This document shows, in pieces, positions 1 through 7,869 of a DNA stretch of 64,000 nucleotides (position 1 is the stretch's first letter; each line of letters opens with the position of its first letter). The notes beneath the pieces were generated by a model. The model worked only from the letters and a program-made list of their open reading frames with translations, made no database searches and was not told the origin of the DNA. A program made the translations under genes and the position numbers. The DNA is from Lysobacter sp036697405 (GTDB lineage: Bacteria; Pseudomonadota; Gammaproteobacteria; Xanthomonadales; Xanthomonadaceae): NCBI RefSeq assembly GCF_036697405.1, contig NZ_JBAHWA010000019.1:5423-69422 (forward strand). Direction: 5' to 3'.

Positions 1-210
1 ACCTTCGGCACCGCCCTGCCCGGCTACCAGGCGGGCTGGTTCCGCATGCGCGACCGTTGGCACAAGGCCTTCTACCTGCTGACCCAGCGCCGGCGCGTGC
101 TGTGGCTGCCCGAACGCGAGGACGGCCCCAGCCTGCTGCTGTCGCTGGAACAACCGCAAGCCTTGCTGGACGCGCTGCAGGACGTGGCAAGGCGCGGCCG
201 CAGCCGTTAA
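1..210 (+). CDS. PH-domain-like protein, C-terminal part (5' end outside window)
   Basis: The reading frame is open from base 1 and ends with TAA at 208-210, giving the last 69 residues of a protein whose start lies off the left edge. The visible part contains GYQAGWFRMRDRWHKAF, then YLLTQRRRVLWLP and LLLSLEQPQALLDAL. This matches the C-terminal strand-strand-helix layout of small bacterial PH-like (bPH) domain proteins, where an aromatic GW precedes a valine-rich strand and a final helix. The family is usually membrane associated and of unknown function. The following carboxypeptidase starts 9 bases after the stop, so the two are probably co-transcribed. The assignment rests on this short tail only. 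Confidence 0.55.
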   Translation, partial: TFGTALPGYQAGWFRMRDRWHKAFYLLTQRRRVLWLPEREDGPSLLLSLEQPQALLDALQDVARRGRSR

Positions 211-219
211 TCTGCGCGC

Positions 220-1020
220 ATGCGCGGCATCGTTGCGGCACTGATCAATACGCCCGAGATCGAGCTCTGGCCCGGCGGCCTGCTGCGCGCGCGCAGCAGC
301 CACGACGCGCGCGCGTTGGCGCGTGCGCGCCACGTGCTGCGGCGCAAACGCGACGGCCAGTACCTGGCCGCCGACCTGCCCGAGGGCCTGCTGCCGCTGA
401 TCCCGCGCCTGGGCCACGAGCCCGGCCTGGACGCCGCGCTGGACGCGCTGGAGCACTACAGCCAAAGCCGCCGCGCCGGTCTGGAGCGGGTGCGCGAACT
501 GCCGCTGGATCGGCTGGAAGATCGCCTGCACGCGCTGGGCCTGGACCACGGCTACGGCGAACGCAGCGGCCTGCCGCTGGTGGCCGAGCCCGACCGGCTC
601 GCCTTCGCCGGCCACGACCGCTACCGCCGCCCGCTGTGGCTGCATCCGCTGGCCGCGCGCGCCTGGACCCACCTGCACGCGGCCGCGCTACGCGAGGGCG
701 TGGTGCTGGAAGCGATCTCCGGCTATCGCAGCCACGATTACCAACTGGGCATCTTCGAGCGCAAGCTCGCGCGCGGCCAAAGCGTCGAACAGATCCTCAC
801 CGTCAACGCCGCGCCCGGTTACAGCGAACATCACTCCGGCCTGGCCCTGGACATCGGCGCGCCCGACCAGCCGCCGGCCGAGGAATCCTTCGAGACCACC
901 GCCGCCTTCGCCTGGCTGCGCGCGCAGGCCGGCGGCTACGGCTTCGTCATGAGCTACCCGCGCGACAACCCGCACGGCATCGTCTACGAGCCCTGGCATT
1001 GGCGTTTCGCTGCGCCCTGA
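220..1020 (+). CDS. D-alanyl-D-alanine carboxypeptidase, VanY/M15B family
   Basis: A 266-residue zinc peptidase expected to trim D-Ala from peptidoglycan stem peptides. The C-terminal half carries the M15 signatures: SGYRSHDYQ near residue 168, the zinc motif SEHHSGLALDIG near 206 (His and Asp ligands), and EPWHWRF at the C-terminus, which supplies the third ligand and the catalytic region. The N-terminal about 120 residues are not a recognised domain and show no signal peptide, so the route to the periplasm is unclear. The protein is longer than a bare VanY domain. ATG at 220 lies 9 bases behind the preceding gene; a NIPSNAP gene follows 36 bases downstream. Confidence 0.85.
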   Translation: MRGIVAALINTPEIELWPGGLLRARSSHDARALARARHVLRRKRDGQYLAADLPEGLLPLIPRLGHEPGLDAALDALEHYSQSRRAGLERVRELPLDRLEDRLHALGLDHGYGERSGLPLVAEPDRLAFAGHDRYRRPLWLHPLAARAWTHLHAAALREGVVLEAISGYRSHDYQLGIFERKLARGQSVEQILTVNAAPGYSEHHSGLALDIGAPDQPPAEESFETTAAFAWLRAQAGGYGFVMSYPRDNPHGIVYEPWHWRFAAP

Positions 1021-1056
1021 ACCTCCCGCGCCACCCGCCGCCCAAGGAATTCCGCC

Positions 1057-1362
1057 TTGATCACCTGCTATCTGCGCTACGTGCTGGACCCGGCCAAGCT
1101 GGCCGAATTCGAAACCTACGCGCGCATGTGGATCCCGCTGGTCGAACGCCATGGCGGTACCCACCACGGCTATTTCCTGCCCGGCGAAGGCCCCAGCAAC
1201 ATCGCCCTGGCCCTGTTCTCCTTCCCCAGCCTGGCCGCCTACGAGAGCTACCGCGGCCGTGCCGCCGACGATCCCGGTTGCCAGGCCGCGATGCGCTACT
1301 ACGAAGACACGCGCTGCTTCCTCAGCTACGAACGCAGCTTCTACCGCCCGGTCCTGGAGTGA
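1057..1362 (+). CDS. NIPSNAP-family small protein
   Basis: A 101-residue protein with the ferredoxin-like alpha/beta layout of NIPSNAP proteins: an opening strand ITCYLRYVLDP, a helix KLAEFETYARMWIPLVERHGG, a GYF loop and a C-terminal strand with FLSYERSFYRPV. Members are dimeric and of unknown function, related to the antibiotic-biosynthesis-monooxygenase fold. The start is TTG: an AAGGAA Shine-Dalgarno at about 1044-1049 sits 7 bases upstream, and no ATG fits. The stop overlaps the GTG start of the downstream acetyltransferase (GTGA), so translation is probably coupled. Confidence 0.75.
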   Translation: MITCYLRYVLDPAKLAEFETYARMWIPLVERHGGTHHGYFLPGEGPSNIALALFSFPSLAAYESYRGRAADDPGCQAAMRYYEDTRCFLSYERSFYRPVLE

Positions 1363-1802
1363 ACGCCAGCGACGAGGTCGAGGTGCGCCTGCTCGGCCGC
1401 GGCGAGATCGCGGTGCTGGAGCGGGTCGCGGCGGACGTGTTCGACCAGCCGATCGACCCGCGCTGGGCCGGCGAGTTCTTCGCCGATTCGCGCCATCACC
1501 TCGCGGTCGCCCTGCGCGCCGGCGAAGTCGTCGGCATGGCCTCGGCCCTGCACTACGTGCACCCGGACAAGCCGCCGACGCTGTGGGTCAACGAGGTCGG
1601 CGTGAGCGCGGCGCTGCAACGCCGCGGCATCGGCCGGCGCCTGGTCCAGACCTTGCTCGCGCATGCGCGCGAACTGGGCTGCGTCGAAGCCTGGGTGGGC
1701 ACCGAACTCGACAACGCCGCCGCACGCGGCCTGTACGCGTCGCTGGGCGGGCAGGAAGCGGCGATGGTGATGGTGGCGCTGCCGCTGGACCGCGCGGGCT
1801 GA
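1359..1802 (+). CDS. GNAT-family N-acetyltransferase
   Basis: A 147-residue acetyl-CoA-dependent acetyltransferase. Motif A is clear: WVNEVGVSAALQRRGIGRRL (V...Q.RG.G..L pyrophosphate-binding loop), followed by the helix LLAHARELGC and the motif B segment LYASLGG. The acceptor substrate cannot be told. The GTG start at 1359 overlaps the stop of the NIPSNAP gene by four bases. The reading frame stays open far upstream as a GC-rich shadow, but homology begins just after this GTG. The next gene begins 6 bases after the stop, so all these genes look like one operon. Confidence 0.8.
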   Translation: MNASDEVEVRLLGRGEIAVLERVAADVFDQPIDPRWAGEFFADSRHHLAVALRAGEVVGMASALHYVHPDKPPTLWVNEVGVSAALQRRGIGRRLVQTLLAHARELGCVEAWVGTELDNAAARGLYASLGGQEAAMVMVALPLDRAG

Positions 1803-1807
1803 AGCGC

Positions 1808-2293
1808 ATGCCGTTCACGCCCATCCACCTCGGCCCCGGCCTCGCGCTCAAGGCCATCGGCGGCCGCCATTTCAGCTTCATGGTGTTCGGCGGCGCCCAG
1901 GTGCTGATGGACATCGAACCGCTGATCGGCATCCTGCGCGGTTGGCCGGTGCTGCACGGCCGCACCCACAGCCTGCTCGGCGCCCTGTTGATCGGCCTGC
2001 TCGCGGGCGCGATCGGGCGCCCGATCAGCGCCGTCTGCCTGCGCTGGCTGCGCGTCCCGCATGCGCCGTTCACCTGGCGCGCCGCGTTCGCGGGCGGCCT
2101 GCTCGGCACCTACTCGCACGTGCTGCTGGACGCGATCATGCATTACGACATGCAGCCGGCCTGGCCGCTGTCGCTGGCCAATCCGCTGCTGCGCTGGATC
2201 TCGGTGGATCAACTGCATCTGCTCTGCGTGGGCCTGGGCCTGTTCGGCGCCGGCTGGATGATCCTGCGCGCGGCCTGGAACCGCCTGGAATAG
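1808..2293 (+). CDS. YdjM/DUF457-like integral membrane protein
   Basis: A 161-residue membrane protein beginning MPFTPIHLGPGLALK. Conserved polar residues follow in the pattern of the YdjM/DUF457 membrane-bound metal-dependent hydrolase group: His7 in TPIHLG, VLMDIEPLI near residue 38, and HGRTHSLLGA near 56. A second conserved segment YSHVLLDAIMHYD lies near residue 105. These His/Asp residues sit between about four hydrophobic segments. The family is linked to membrane stress, but no enzymatic activity is established, so the role here is unknown. ATG at 1808 follows the acetyltransferase stop by 6 bases. Confidence 0.55.
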   Translation: MPFTPIHLGPGLALKAIGGRHFSFMVFGGAQVLMDIEPLIGILRGWPVLHGRTHSLLGALLIGLLAGAIGRPISAVCLRWLRVPHAPFTWRAAFAGGLLGTYSHVLLDAIMHYDMQPAWPLSLANPLLRWISVDQLHLLCVGLGLFGAGWMILRAAWNRLE

Positions 2294-2386
2294 GCGGGCC
2301 GCGCCCGCAGCGTCGGCCGGCCCGGCTTCGGGCACAATGCGTCGGACCCGCTGTGTCCGGCCACCGAATCCCACCGCTCACGACCC

Positions 2387-3484
2387 ATGACGCCGCGCAC
2401 CCTGGCCGAAGGCCACGCCCAGCCCCGCAACAATTTCAACCTGATCCGCCTGTTCGCGGCCTGGCTGGTGATCTACGGCCACAGCTACGCGGTCACCGCC
2501 AGCGGAGGCCAGGACCTGCTGCTGCAAGCGGTGCGGATCAAGTTCGCCGGCGGCATCGCGGTGGACATGTTCTTCGTGATCAGCGGCTTCCTGATCGCGG
2601 CCAGCCTGGAACGCAACCGTCTGCCCGGCTATCTGGCGGCGCGCGCGCTGCGCATCTTCCCGGCGCTGTTCGTCTGCGTGGCCTTGTCGGTGCTGGTGCT
2701 GGGCCCGCTGCTGACCACCGCGGCCGACTACTGGCGTTCGCCGATCACCTGGAAATACCTGGGCGCCAACGCCCTGCTCAGCCGCGACACCCAGTACTTC
2801 CTGCCCGGCGTGTTCGAAACCCTGCCCAGCCACGCGATCAACGGCTCGCTGTGGTCGCTGCCGATCGAAGTGCGCCTGTACCTGTGGCTGGCCCTGATCG
2901 GGCAGCTGCGCCTGCTGCCGCGGCTGCGCTTCAACCTGCTGTGCCTGGGCCTGCTGATCTTCGGCTTCGTCAAATACGGCGGCCAGACCCTGTCGCCGGA
3001 GAAGATCAACTGGCTGTACTGCACCGCCTATTTCCTCACCGGCAGCCTGGCCTGGGTCAACCGCGATCGGGTGCCGCTGCGTTGGTGGCTGCTGGGTGCG
3101 GTGCTGGTGCTGGCGGCGCTGTTGCGCGGCAGCAGCTACTACTACCTGGGCTACTTCGTCGCCCTGAGCTATACCACGCTGTTCCTGGCCTTCGTGCCCA
3201 AGCTGCCGCAGATCCGCCGCACCGACCTGTCCTACGGCCTGTACCTCTACGGTTGGCCCGCGCAACAGTTGGTGCAGTACCTCGCGCCCAGCACCGGGCC
3301 GCTGATGAACACCCTGTGGGCGACCCTGATCGCGGGCACGCTGGCGGCGCTGTCCTGGCATCTGGTCGAACGGCCTGCGCTGCGCCTGAAATCGCGTTTC
3401 GGCAGCCGCAGCGATCCGCACGCGCCAGCGTTGGCGGTGGCGGGCGACGCCGCGGCCGTGCCGGCGACGGCGCAAAGCGAATGA
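2387..3484 (+). CDS. Acyltransferase-3 family membrane protein (OafA-like)
   Basis: A 365-residue multi-spanning O-acyltransferase of the acyltransferase-3 family, which moves acetyl or other acyl groups onto cell-surface sugars or similar acceptors. The N-terminus has the diagnostic NLIRLFAAWLVIYGHS (R and H essential in the family) and, at about residue 65, DMFFVISGFLIAASL. About ten hydrophobic segments follow, with LWSLPIEVRLYL near residue 155. The tail is Ala-rich and probably cytoplasmic. There is no SGNH extension, so this is the short form. The TGA overlaps the ATG of the next gene (ATGA). The acceptor is unknown; no polysaccharide cluster is adjacent. Confidence 0.88.
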   Translation: MTPRTLAEGHAQPRNNFNLIRLFAAWLVIYGHSYAVTASGGQDLLLQAVRIKFAGGIAVDMFFVISGFLIAASLERNRLPGYLAARALRIFPALFVCVALSVLVLGPLLTTAADYWRSPITWKYLGANALLSRDTQYFLPGVFETLPSHAINGSLWSLPIEVRLYLWLALIGQLRLLPRLRFNLLCLGLLIFGFVKYGGQTLSPEKINWLYCTAYFLTGSLAWVNRDRVPLRWWLLGAVLVLAALLRGSSYYYLGYFVALSYTTLFLAFVPKLPQIRRTDLSYGLYLYGWPAQQLVQYLAPSTGPLMNTLWATLIAGTLAALSWHLVERPALRLKSRFGSRSDPHAPALAVAGDAAAVPATAQSE

Positions 3485-4173
3485 ACGCGTCCGACGACGA
3501 CGCGGTGCTCGCGGCCTGGCGCCGCAACGCCGCGCCCTGGACGCAGGCCGTGCGCGCCGGCGGCATCGAGAGCCGGCGCCTGGCGACCGACCGCGCGATC
3601 GTGGACGCGGTGCTGCGGCAGGCGCCGCGCCAGGTGCTGGACCTGGGCTGCGGCGAAGGCTGGCTGGCGCGCGCCCTGAGCGCGCACGGCGTCGAAGTCA
3701 CCGGCACCGACGCGGTCGCCGAACTGATCGAAGCCGCGCGCGCGGCCGGCACCGGCGAGCGCTACCTGAGCCTGTCCTATGCGCAGATCGCGCAAGGCGC
3801 GCTGGACGGGCGCTACGACCTGGCGGTGTGCAATTTCTCGCTGATCGGCGAACACGAGGTCGAAGCCCTGCTGGGCGCCCTGCCCGGCCTGCTGCACGAG
3901 GACGGCCATGCGATCGTGCAGACCCTGCATCCGCTGAGCGCGGGCACCGGGCTGCCTTACGCCGACGGCTGGCGCGCGGGCTCCTGGGCCGGTTGCGAGG
4001 GCGACTTCGCCGATCCGGCGCCGTGGTACTTCCGCACCCTGGGTGGCTGGTTCGCCGTGTTCGAACGCTGCGGTTTGCGCGTGGTCGAACTCGAAGAGCC
4101 GATCCATCCGGGCAGCGGGCAGCCGGCGTCCTTGATCCTGATCGCTCGGCTCAAGCGCGCGGCCCCGGCCTGA
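3481..4173 (+). CDS. Class I SAM-dependent methyltransferase
   Basis: A 230-residue methyltransferase with the class I Rossmann core. Motif I is VLDLGCGEGWLARAL near residue 48, an acidic residue closes strand 2 (GVEVTGTDAVAELI), and motif IV is the strand YDLAVCNFSLI near 110. A DGHAIVQTLHP strand follows the post-motif helix, and a C-terminal ASLILIARLK strand ends the fold. The N-terminal helix with WRRNAAPWTQAVRAGGIESR is typical of small-molecule methyltransferases. It is translationally coupled to the acyltransferase (ATGA overlap). The substrate cannot be inferred. Confidence 0.85.
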   Translation: MNASDDDAVLAAWRRNAAPWTQAVRAGGIESRRLATDRAIVDAVLRQAPRQVLDLGCGEGWLARALSAHGVEVTGTDAVAELIEAARAAGTGERYLSLSYAQIAQGALDGRYDLAVCNFSLIGEHEVEALLGALPGLLHEDGHAIVQTLHPLSAGTGLPYADGWRAGSWAGCEGDFADPAPWYFRTLGGWFAVFERCGLRVVELEEPIHPGSGQPASLILIARLKRAAPA

Positions 4174-4183
4174 TCCGCAATCG

Positions 4184-4286
4184 TAAGATGCGGTGAGCGC
4201 AGCGAACCGCATCGTCGCGACACGCGGAAACAGCGAGGGTTTCGTCGCGCGTCGCGATGCGGTTCGCTGCGCTCACCGCATCCTAC
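4184..4286. repeat. Large imperfect inverted repeat between convergent genes
   Basis: Arms of about 30 bases face each other: 4184-4214 (core GATGCGGTGAGCGCAGCGAA) and 4254-4285 (core TTCGCTGCGCTCACCGCATC), separated by about 40 bases. The arms are nearly exact reverse complements. The element lies between a plus-strand and a minus-strand gene, so it could end transcription from both sides. No long T-run follows, and its size suggests a dispersed REP-type palindrome rather than a simple terminator. Confidence 0.75.
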
Positions 4287-4319
4287 GGGTCGCCGGGGGT
4301 CGCCTTGCGCGAGGCGGCA

Positions 4320-4994
4320 TCAATCCTGCGAGCACTTGGTCTCGGCCTTGCTCGGCGTGGCCAGGTCGGCGATGCGCCACAGATACAGGCTGGCGTAGGT
4401 GCGGTACGGGCCCCAGCGTTCGCCGATGTCGAGCAGTTCCTTCGGCGTCGGCATCGCCGCCAGCTTGTCCACCGCCTGCGCGCCCTTGCGGATGCCCAGG
4501 TCGTCCACCGGCAGCACGTCGGGGCGGCCGAGCCGGAACATCAGCATCATCTCCACCGTCCAGCGCCCGATGCCGCGGATCGGCACCAGCGCCTGGACGA
4601 TGGCGTCGTTGTCCATCAGGCTCATGCGGCGCAGGTCGGGAATCTCGCCGCGCGATTCGCGCATCGCCAGGTCGCGCAGCGCCAGCAGCTTGTTGCCCGA
4701 CACCCCGCAGGCGCGAAGGGTCGCATCGTCGCAGCGCGCCAGGGTGTCGCAGTGGAAGCGGTCGCTGGCGATCGCCGCCTCCACTCGCGCCACGATGGTC
4801 GCCGCGGCCTTGCCGCTGAGCTGCTGATACAGGATCGCGCGCGCCAGCGCGTCGACCGGATCGAAACGTTTGCGCCAGCGCGGATCCGGCGCGATCGCGC
4901 CGACCTTCTTCATCCAGGCCGCGAGCTTGCGATCGCGCTTGGCCAGGTGCGCGTAGGCGGCCTCGGTGTCGAAGCCCCGGCTATGCCGCGGCAT
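4320..4994 (-). CDS. DNA-3-methyladenine glycosylase II-like (AlkA/HhH-GPD)
   Basis: A 224-residue base-excision repair glycosylase of the helix-hairpin-helix-GPD superfamily, which removes alkylated bases such as 3-methyladenine. Landmarks are ILYQQLSGKAAATIVAR near residue 54, the hairpin IRGIGRWTVEMMLMF near 138, and the catalytic aspartate in VLPVDDLGIRKG near 160. No iron-sulfur cysteine cluster is present, which separates it from endonuclease III/MutY. It lacks the N-terminal AlkA domain, as in the shorter AlkA-like enzymes. It is the second gene of a minus-strand pair, starting 3 bases after the DUF423 gene. Confidence 0.85.
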   Translation of the reverse strand: MPRHSRGFDTEAAYAHLAKRDRKLAAWMKKVGAIAPDPRWRKRFDPVDALARAILYQQLSGKAAATIVARVEAAIASDRFHCDTLARCDDATLRACGVSGNKLLALRDLAMRESRGEIPDLRRMSLMDNDAIVQALVPIRGIGRWTVEMMLMFRLGRPDVLPVDDLGIRKGAQAVDKLAAMPTPKELLDIGERWGPYRTYASLYLWRIADLATPSKAETKCSQD

Positions 4995-4997
4995 CGC

Positions 4998-5366
4998 TCA
5001 GCGCCTCGCCGCGTCGGCCGCGTACAGCAGCCAGGCCAGGATCATCAGGCTGCCGCCGAACGGCAGCAGACGCGTGCTGGTGCCGAGGAAATACGCCGAG
5101 GCCAGGCCACCGGCGAACAGCAGCACGCCGACCAGCAGCGCGGCCAGCGCGATCCGCGCCAGGCGGCGCGCGGCGGCCGGCGCCAGCGCGGCCAGGGCGA
5201 TGCCGTGGCCGAAGGCGAACAGCGCCGCCATCTGCAGGCGCGACTGCGCGGCCGGATCGGCGACGTGCGCGGCATAGGCCGACAAGGCCACCGCCAGCGC
5301 GGCGAGCAGCGCGCCGGCGACGGCTAGCGCACGCGTGGTGGGAAGCGAAGAGGTGGGCGACGTCAT
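4998..5366 (-). CDS. DUF423 family small membrane protein (YgdD-like)
   Basis: A 122-residue inner-membrane protein with four hydrophobic segments and the DUF423 pattern: an N-terminal segment ending in LSAYAAHV, then the amphipathic QMAALFAFGHGIAL (family HPLA-type region), and the C-terminal FGGSLMILAWLLYAAD. Function is unknown in the family. The open frame extends further upstream to 5468, but that part is Arg-rich and unlike the family, so ATG 5366 (MTSPTSSLP) is preferred. It precedes the AlkA-like gene and probably shares its promoter. Confidence 0.8.
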   Translation of the reverse strand: MTSPTSSLPTTRALAVAGALLAALAVALSAYAAHVADPAAQSRLQMAALFAFGHGIALAALAPAAARRLARIALAALLVGVLLFAGGLASAYFLGTSTRLLPFGGSLMILAWLLYAADAARR

Positions 5367-5511
5367 GCTGGGGTCCGCTCGTGCGTGTCGGCACGATAGC
5401 AGGCGGGATAGACGTCGCAAGCGCTGGGTCTTGCGGTTCGGCGTGGCGATGTTTTGGGACCTCGGCACGGTCGGATGGAAACGTCGTCGGTCAAATTCGG
5501 TCTGGTCACGA

Positions 5512-5586
5512 ATCGCGGCTTACGCCGCTCCCACAGAAAGCGGCGACGCGGCTTCAGCTTTCTGTGGGAGCGGCGTGAGCCGCGAT
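5512..5586. repeat. REP-like palindrome (GCCGCTCCCACA family)
   Basis: Arm one, 5512-5540, contains CGCCGCTCCCACAGAAAG; arm two, 5558-5586, contains CTTTCTGTGGGAGCGGCG. They are near-perfect reverse complements with a 17-base loop, and the outer parts read ATCGCGGCTTACGCC and GGCGTGAGCCGCGAT. The same core recurs three times at 59337-59593 in this window, so it is a dispersed repeat family. The rest of the gap 5367-5687 holds nothing else apart from the terminator listed next. Confidence 0.85.
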
Positions 5587-5631
5587 CGCCGCTCCGGTGC
5601 TGGAGCCGATCCATCCGCCGAACGACCCCAC

Positions 5632-5663
5632 AAAAAAACGCGCCGCGGAATCCGCGGCGCGTT
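5632..5663 (-). terminator. Rho-independent terminator of the SRPBCC/GyrI-like gene
   Basis: Read on the minus strand, a 12-bp perfect GC-rich stem (plus-strand arms 5637-5648 and 5652-5663, AACGCGCCGCGG and its complement, 3-base loop) is followed by a run of seven T (plus-strand A at 5632-5638, partly shared with the stem). It lies 25 bases beyond the stop at 5688. Confidence 0.9.
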
Positions 5664-5687
5664 CGGTGCAGCTCATGACCGGAAGGC

Positions 5688-6764
5688 TTATTCCTTGACG
5701 GTCCAATACACGTCGTAGTCGCCTTCCTCGGTGAAGCTCTTCTCGACGCCGGCCTTCCAGGTTTCGTAGGGACGGTCGATGGTCTCGTCGCCCTGGGTCA
5801 TGGCCCAGGCGCGCAGCGCGTCGCGGACCTTGGCCAGGTTGGCCATGTGGCCCTTGAACGGGACGGTGGCGACCTTGGCCGGGCCCAGGAACACCGACTT
5901 GACCGGGCCTTCCAGGTTCACCTTCAGCTCGGTGGCCGGACCGGTCGCGCCGATCTTGCGCACCGGCTGAGCGACGTCGAAGGAGTAGGTCTCGGTGCCG
6001 AATTCGTTGGTGATGATGCGCACCGGGCCGGCGGCTTCCAGGCCGTTGGCGGCCATCACCTTCTTGATCCACTCGATGTTGCTGTTCATCTGCGCCTGGA
6101 CCTTGGCGTTGTCGCGGTCCACGGCGGCGGTGACGATCAGCAGGTTCTCGGACTCGCGCTGGACGAACTTCGGCTTGTTGGCCGGGTTGTCCTTGCTCAG
6201 GTCGGCGTAGTCGAGGTTGGGCACCGCGGCCAGCATGTTGCTCAGGCGCGAGAGGCCGAGCTTGATGTCTTCGCCGACGCTGCTGCTGACGTACAGACCC
6301 GAATAGCGGCCGAGCATGTTCCAACCGTACTCGACGTCGTAGGTCTGGGTGATCTCGACGTTGCGGTTGTTGCGGCCGGTGGGGCGCAGGGTGAATTCGG
6401 TGCGCTTGTTGCTGCCGCGCAGGATGTCGTCGATCTTGTAGGCGACGCGCTTGCCCGGCTCGGAGGCGGTGATTTCCCAGCTGCCGTTGCCCAGGTTCTT
6501 TTCCTTGGAGGAGTACTCGAGGCGCGCGCCGACGCCGGCATCCGGGCCGGCCAGCTTGAGCTGCATGTTCGGGTCTTTCATGACCAGCGGGTTCCAATCC
6601 TTGAACCGGCGCAGGCTGTTCAAGGTGTCGAACACGATCGTCATCTTGCGGTTGGTCTCAACCGAGTGCGACAGGTGGCGGCTGGACGGCAGCACGACGC
6701 CGACGACCAGGAACAGCACGGCGACGATCGCCAGGGAAATCAAAAACTCGATCAGACGGGTCAT
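5688..6764 (-). CDS. Membrane-anchored SRPBCC + GyrI-like effector-binding protein
   Basis: A 358-residue protein with one N-terminal membrane anchor (LIEFLISLAIVAVLFLVVG, residues 4-22). An SRPBCC/polyketide-cyclase-like domain follows (about 30-180; VFDTLNSLRRFKDWNPLV marks its first helix). The C-terminal half (about 200-358) resembles the AraC effector-binding/GyrI-like fold. Both folds bind hydrophobic or cationic ligands in a cavity; the ligand is unknown. The gene is monocistronic, ending in a strong terminator, and is followed upstream by a 280-base gap. The protein is probably exposed to the periplasm, judged from the anchor alone. Confidence 0.7.
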   Translation of the reverse strand: MTRLIEFLISLAIVAVLFLVVGVVLPSSRHLSHSVETNRKMTIVFDTLNSLRRFKDWNPLVMKDPNMQLKLAGPDAGVGARLEYSSKEKNLGNGSWEITASEPGKRVAYKIDDILRGSNKRTEFTLRPTGRNNRNVEITQTYDVEYGWNMLGRYSGLYVSSSVGEDIKLGLSRLSNMLAAVPNLDYADLSKDNPANKPKFVQRESENLLIVTAAVDRDNAKVQAQMNSNIEWIKKVMAANGLEAAGPVRIITNEFGTETYSFDVAQPVRKIGATGPATELKVNLEGPVKSVFLGPAKVATVPFKGHMANLAKVRDALRAWAMTQGDETIDRPYETWKAGVEKSFTEEGDYDVYWTVKE

Positions 6765-7045
6765 TCAGGTTTCTCCAAGGCCGGGACCCGGATCGGGCCG
6801 GGGCGCAGACCCACAATCGTATCAAGGAAGCTGCGGTCGGGGCAGTCATCCGTCGCAACCGGCCGATGCGGGCAAGCCCGGCCGGGCCGCCGCCATGGGC
6901 CGCCCCGGGGCGAAATCGCAAGCCAGGGCTAGGCACGGCGGCGGCGCACGCGGCGAACGCGCCGCGAGCCGCATCGATCGGGGGCGGAACAGGCGCGCAA
7001 CGGACAGCCGATGCGCCGCCCGCGCCGGGCCGGACATCGCGGGGC
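6765..7045. other. Intergenic region, no gene recognised
   Basis: About 280 GC-rich bases between the SRPBCC/GyrI-like gene start and the degenerate regulator fragment. The reading frames here show no recognisable protein, and I see no convincing hairpin with a T-run. It should contain the promoter for the minus-strand gene at 5688-6764, but no clear -35/-10 pair stands out. Confidence 0.4.
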
Positions 7046-7112
7046 TCAGACCAATTGCAGCTCGAAGGCCTTGAGTACGGCCGGGGTGCGGTCGCGCACG
7101 CCGAGCTTGGGT
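7046..7112 (-). pseudogene. Degenerate duplicate of the 3' end of the adjacent response-regulator gene
   Basis: On the minus strand this encodes LGVRDRTPAVLKAFELQLV plus a stop, almost identical to the last residues of the intact NarL-type regulator (7192-7869; LGVRDRTRAVLKAFELQLV). Homology at DNA level extends beyond the stop: a GCGCCGGGCCGGAC block lies downstream of both copies (about 7022 and 7169). The fragment lacks the receiver domain and most of the HTH. It is best explained as a small tandem duplication of the gene end, about 145 bp apart, now decaying. Confidence 0.8.
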
Positions 7113-7191
7113 GAGCGGCCGTCGCTTGCGAACCACCGGCTCGCACGGCCGCGAACGCCCGGCGCGCTGCGCCGGGCCGGACGCCTTGCGA

Positions 7192-7869
7192 TCAGACCAG
7201 CTGCAGCTCGAAGGCCTTGAGTACGGCCCGGGTGCGGTCTCGCACGCCGAGCTTGGACAGAATGTTGGACACGTGATTCTTGATCGTGCCCTCGGCCACG
7301 CCCAGGGAGTTGGCGATCTCCTTGTTGGAGAAGCCGCCCGCCATCAGGCGCAGGATCTCGGTCTCGCGCTCGGTCAGCGGGTCCGGGCGGTCCAGGCTGA
7401 CGAAATCGTTGCGCATGTGCTCCAGGCCCGAGAGCAGGCGCTGGGTCACCGCCGGCTGCACCAGCGAGCCGCCGTCGGCCACGGCCTGGATCGCGCCGAC
7501 CAGTTGTTCCAGGGACACGTCCTTGAGCAGATAGCCCTTGGCGCCGGCCTTCAGTCCGGCCAGCACCAGCTGGTCGTCGTCGAAGGTGGTCAGGATGATG
7601 GTCGGCGGCAGGTTGCCGGCCCGGGCCAGGGCCTGCAGCGCCTCCAGGCCGGACATCACCGGCATGCGCATGTCCATCAGGACCACGTCCGGGCGCACCT
7701 GCGGGACCATCTCGACCGCCTGGCGGCCGTCGCCGGCCTCGGCGACCACGTCGATGCCCTCGGCCAGCGCCAGCAGCGAGCGCACGCCCTGGCGGACCAG
7801 GGTCTGGTCGTCGACGAGCATGACGCGGATGGTGCGGACGGGACGGGCATTCTCGGAGCTGGGGGTCAT
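7192..7869 (-). CDS. NarL/FixJ-type response regulator
   Basis: A 225-residue two-component regulator. The receiver domain (about 14-130) has the acidic pair in VMLVDDQTLVR, the phosphoacceptor Asp in DVVLMDMRMP near residue 65, Thr in ILTTFDD and Lys in GYLLKDV. The C-terminal LuxR-type HTH (about 160-225) has LTERETEILRLMAGGFSNKE and the recognition helix VAEGTIKNHVSNILSKL. It binds DNA when phosphorylated, by its partner kinase encoded just upstream; the kinase stop and this ATG overlap (ATGA). Target genes are unknown. A partial copy of its 3' end lies downstream. Confidence 0.92.
   Translation of the reverse strand: MTPSSENARPVRTIRVMLVDDQTLVRQGVRSLLALAEGIDVVAEAGDGRQAVEMVPQVRPDVVLMDMRMPVMSGLEALQALARAGNLPPTIILTTFDDDQLVLAGLKAGAKGYLLKDVSLEQLVGAIQAVADGGSLVQPAVTQRLLSGLEHMRNDFVSLDRPDPLTERETEILRLMAGGFSNKEIANSLGVAEGTIKNHVSNILSKLGVRDRTRAVLKAFELQLV

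Noticed and set aside
57..1358. Long open frame leading into the acetyltransferase at 1359-1802
   Set aside because: Arg/Pro/Ala-rich shadow of the VanY-type and NIPSNAP genes in another frame; protein similarity starts only at the GTG overlapping the NIPSNAP stop.
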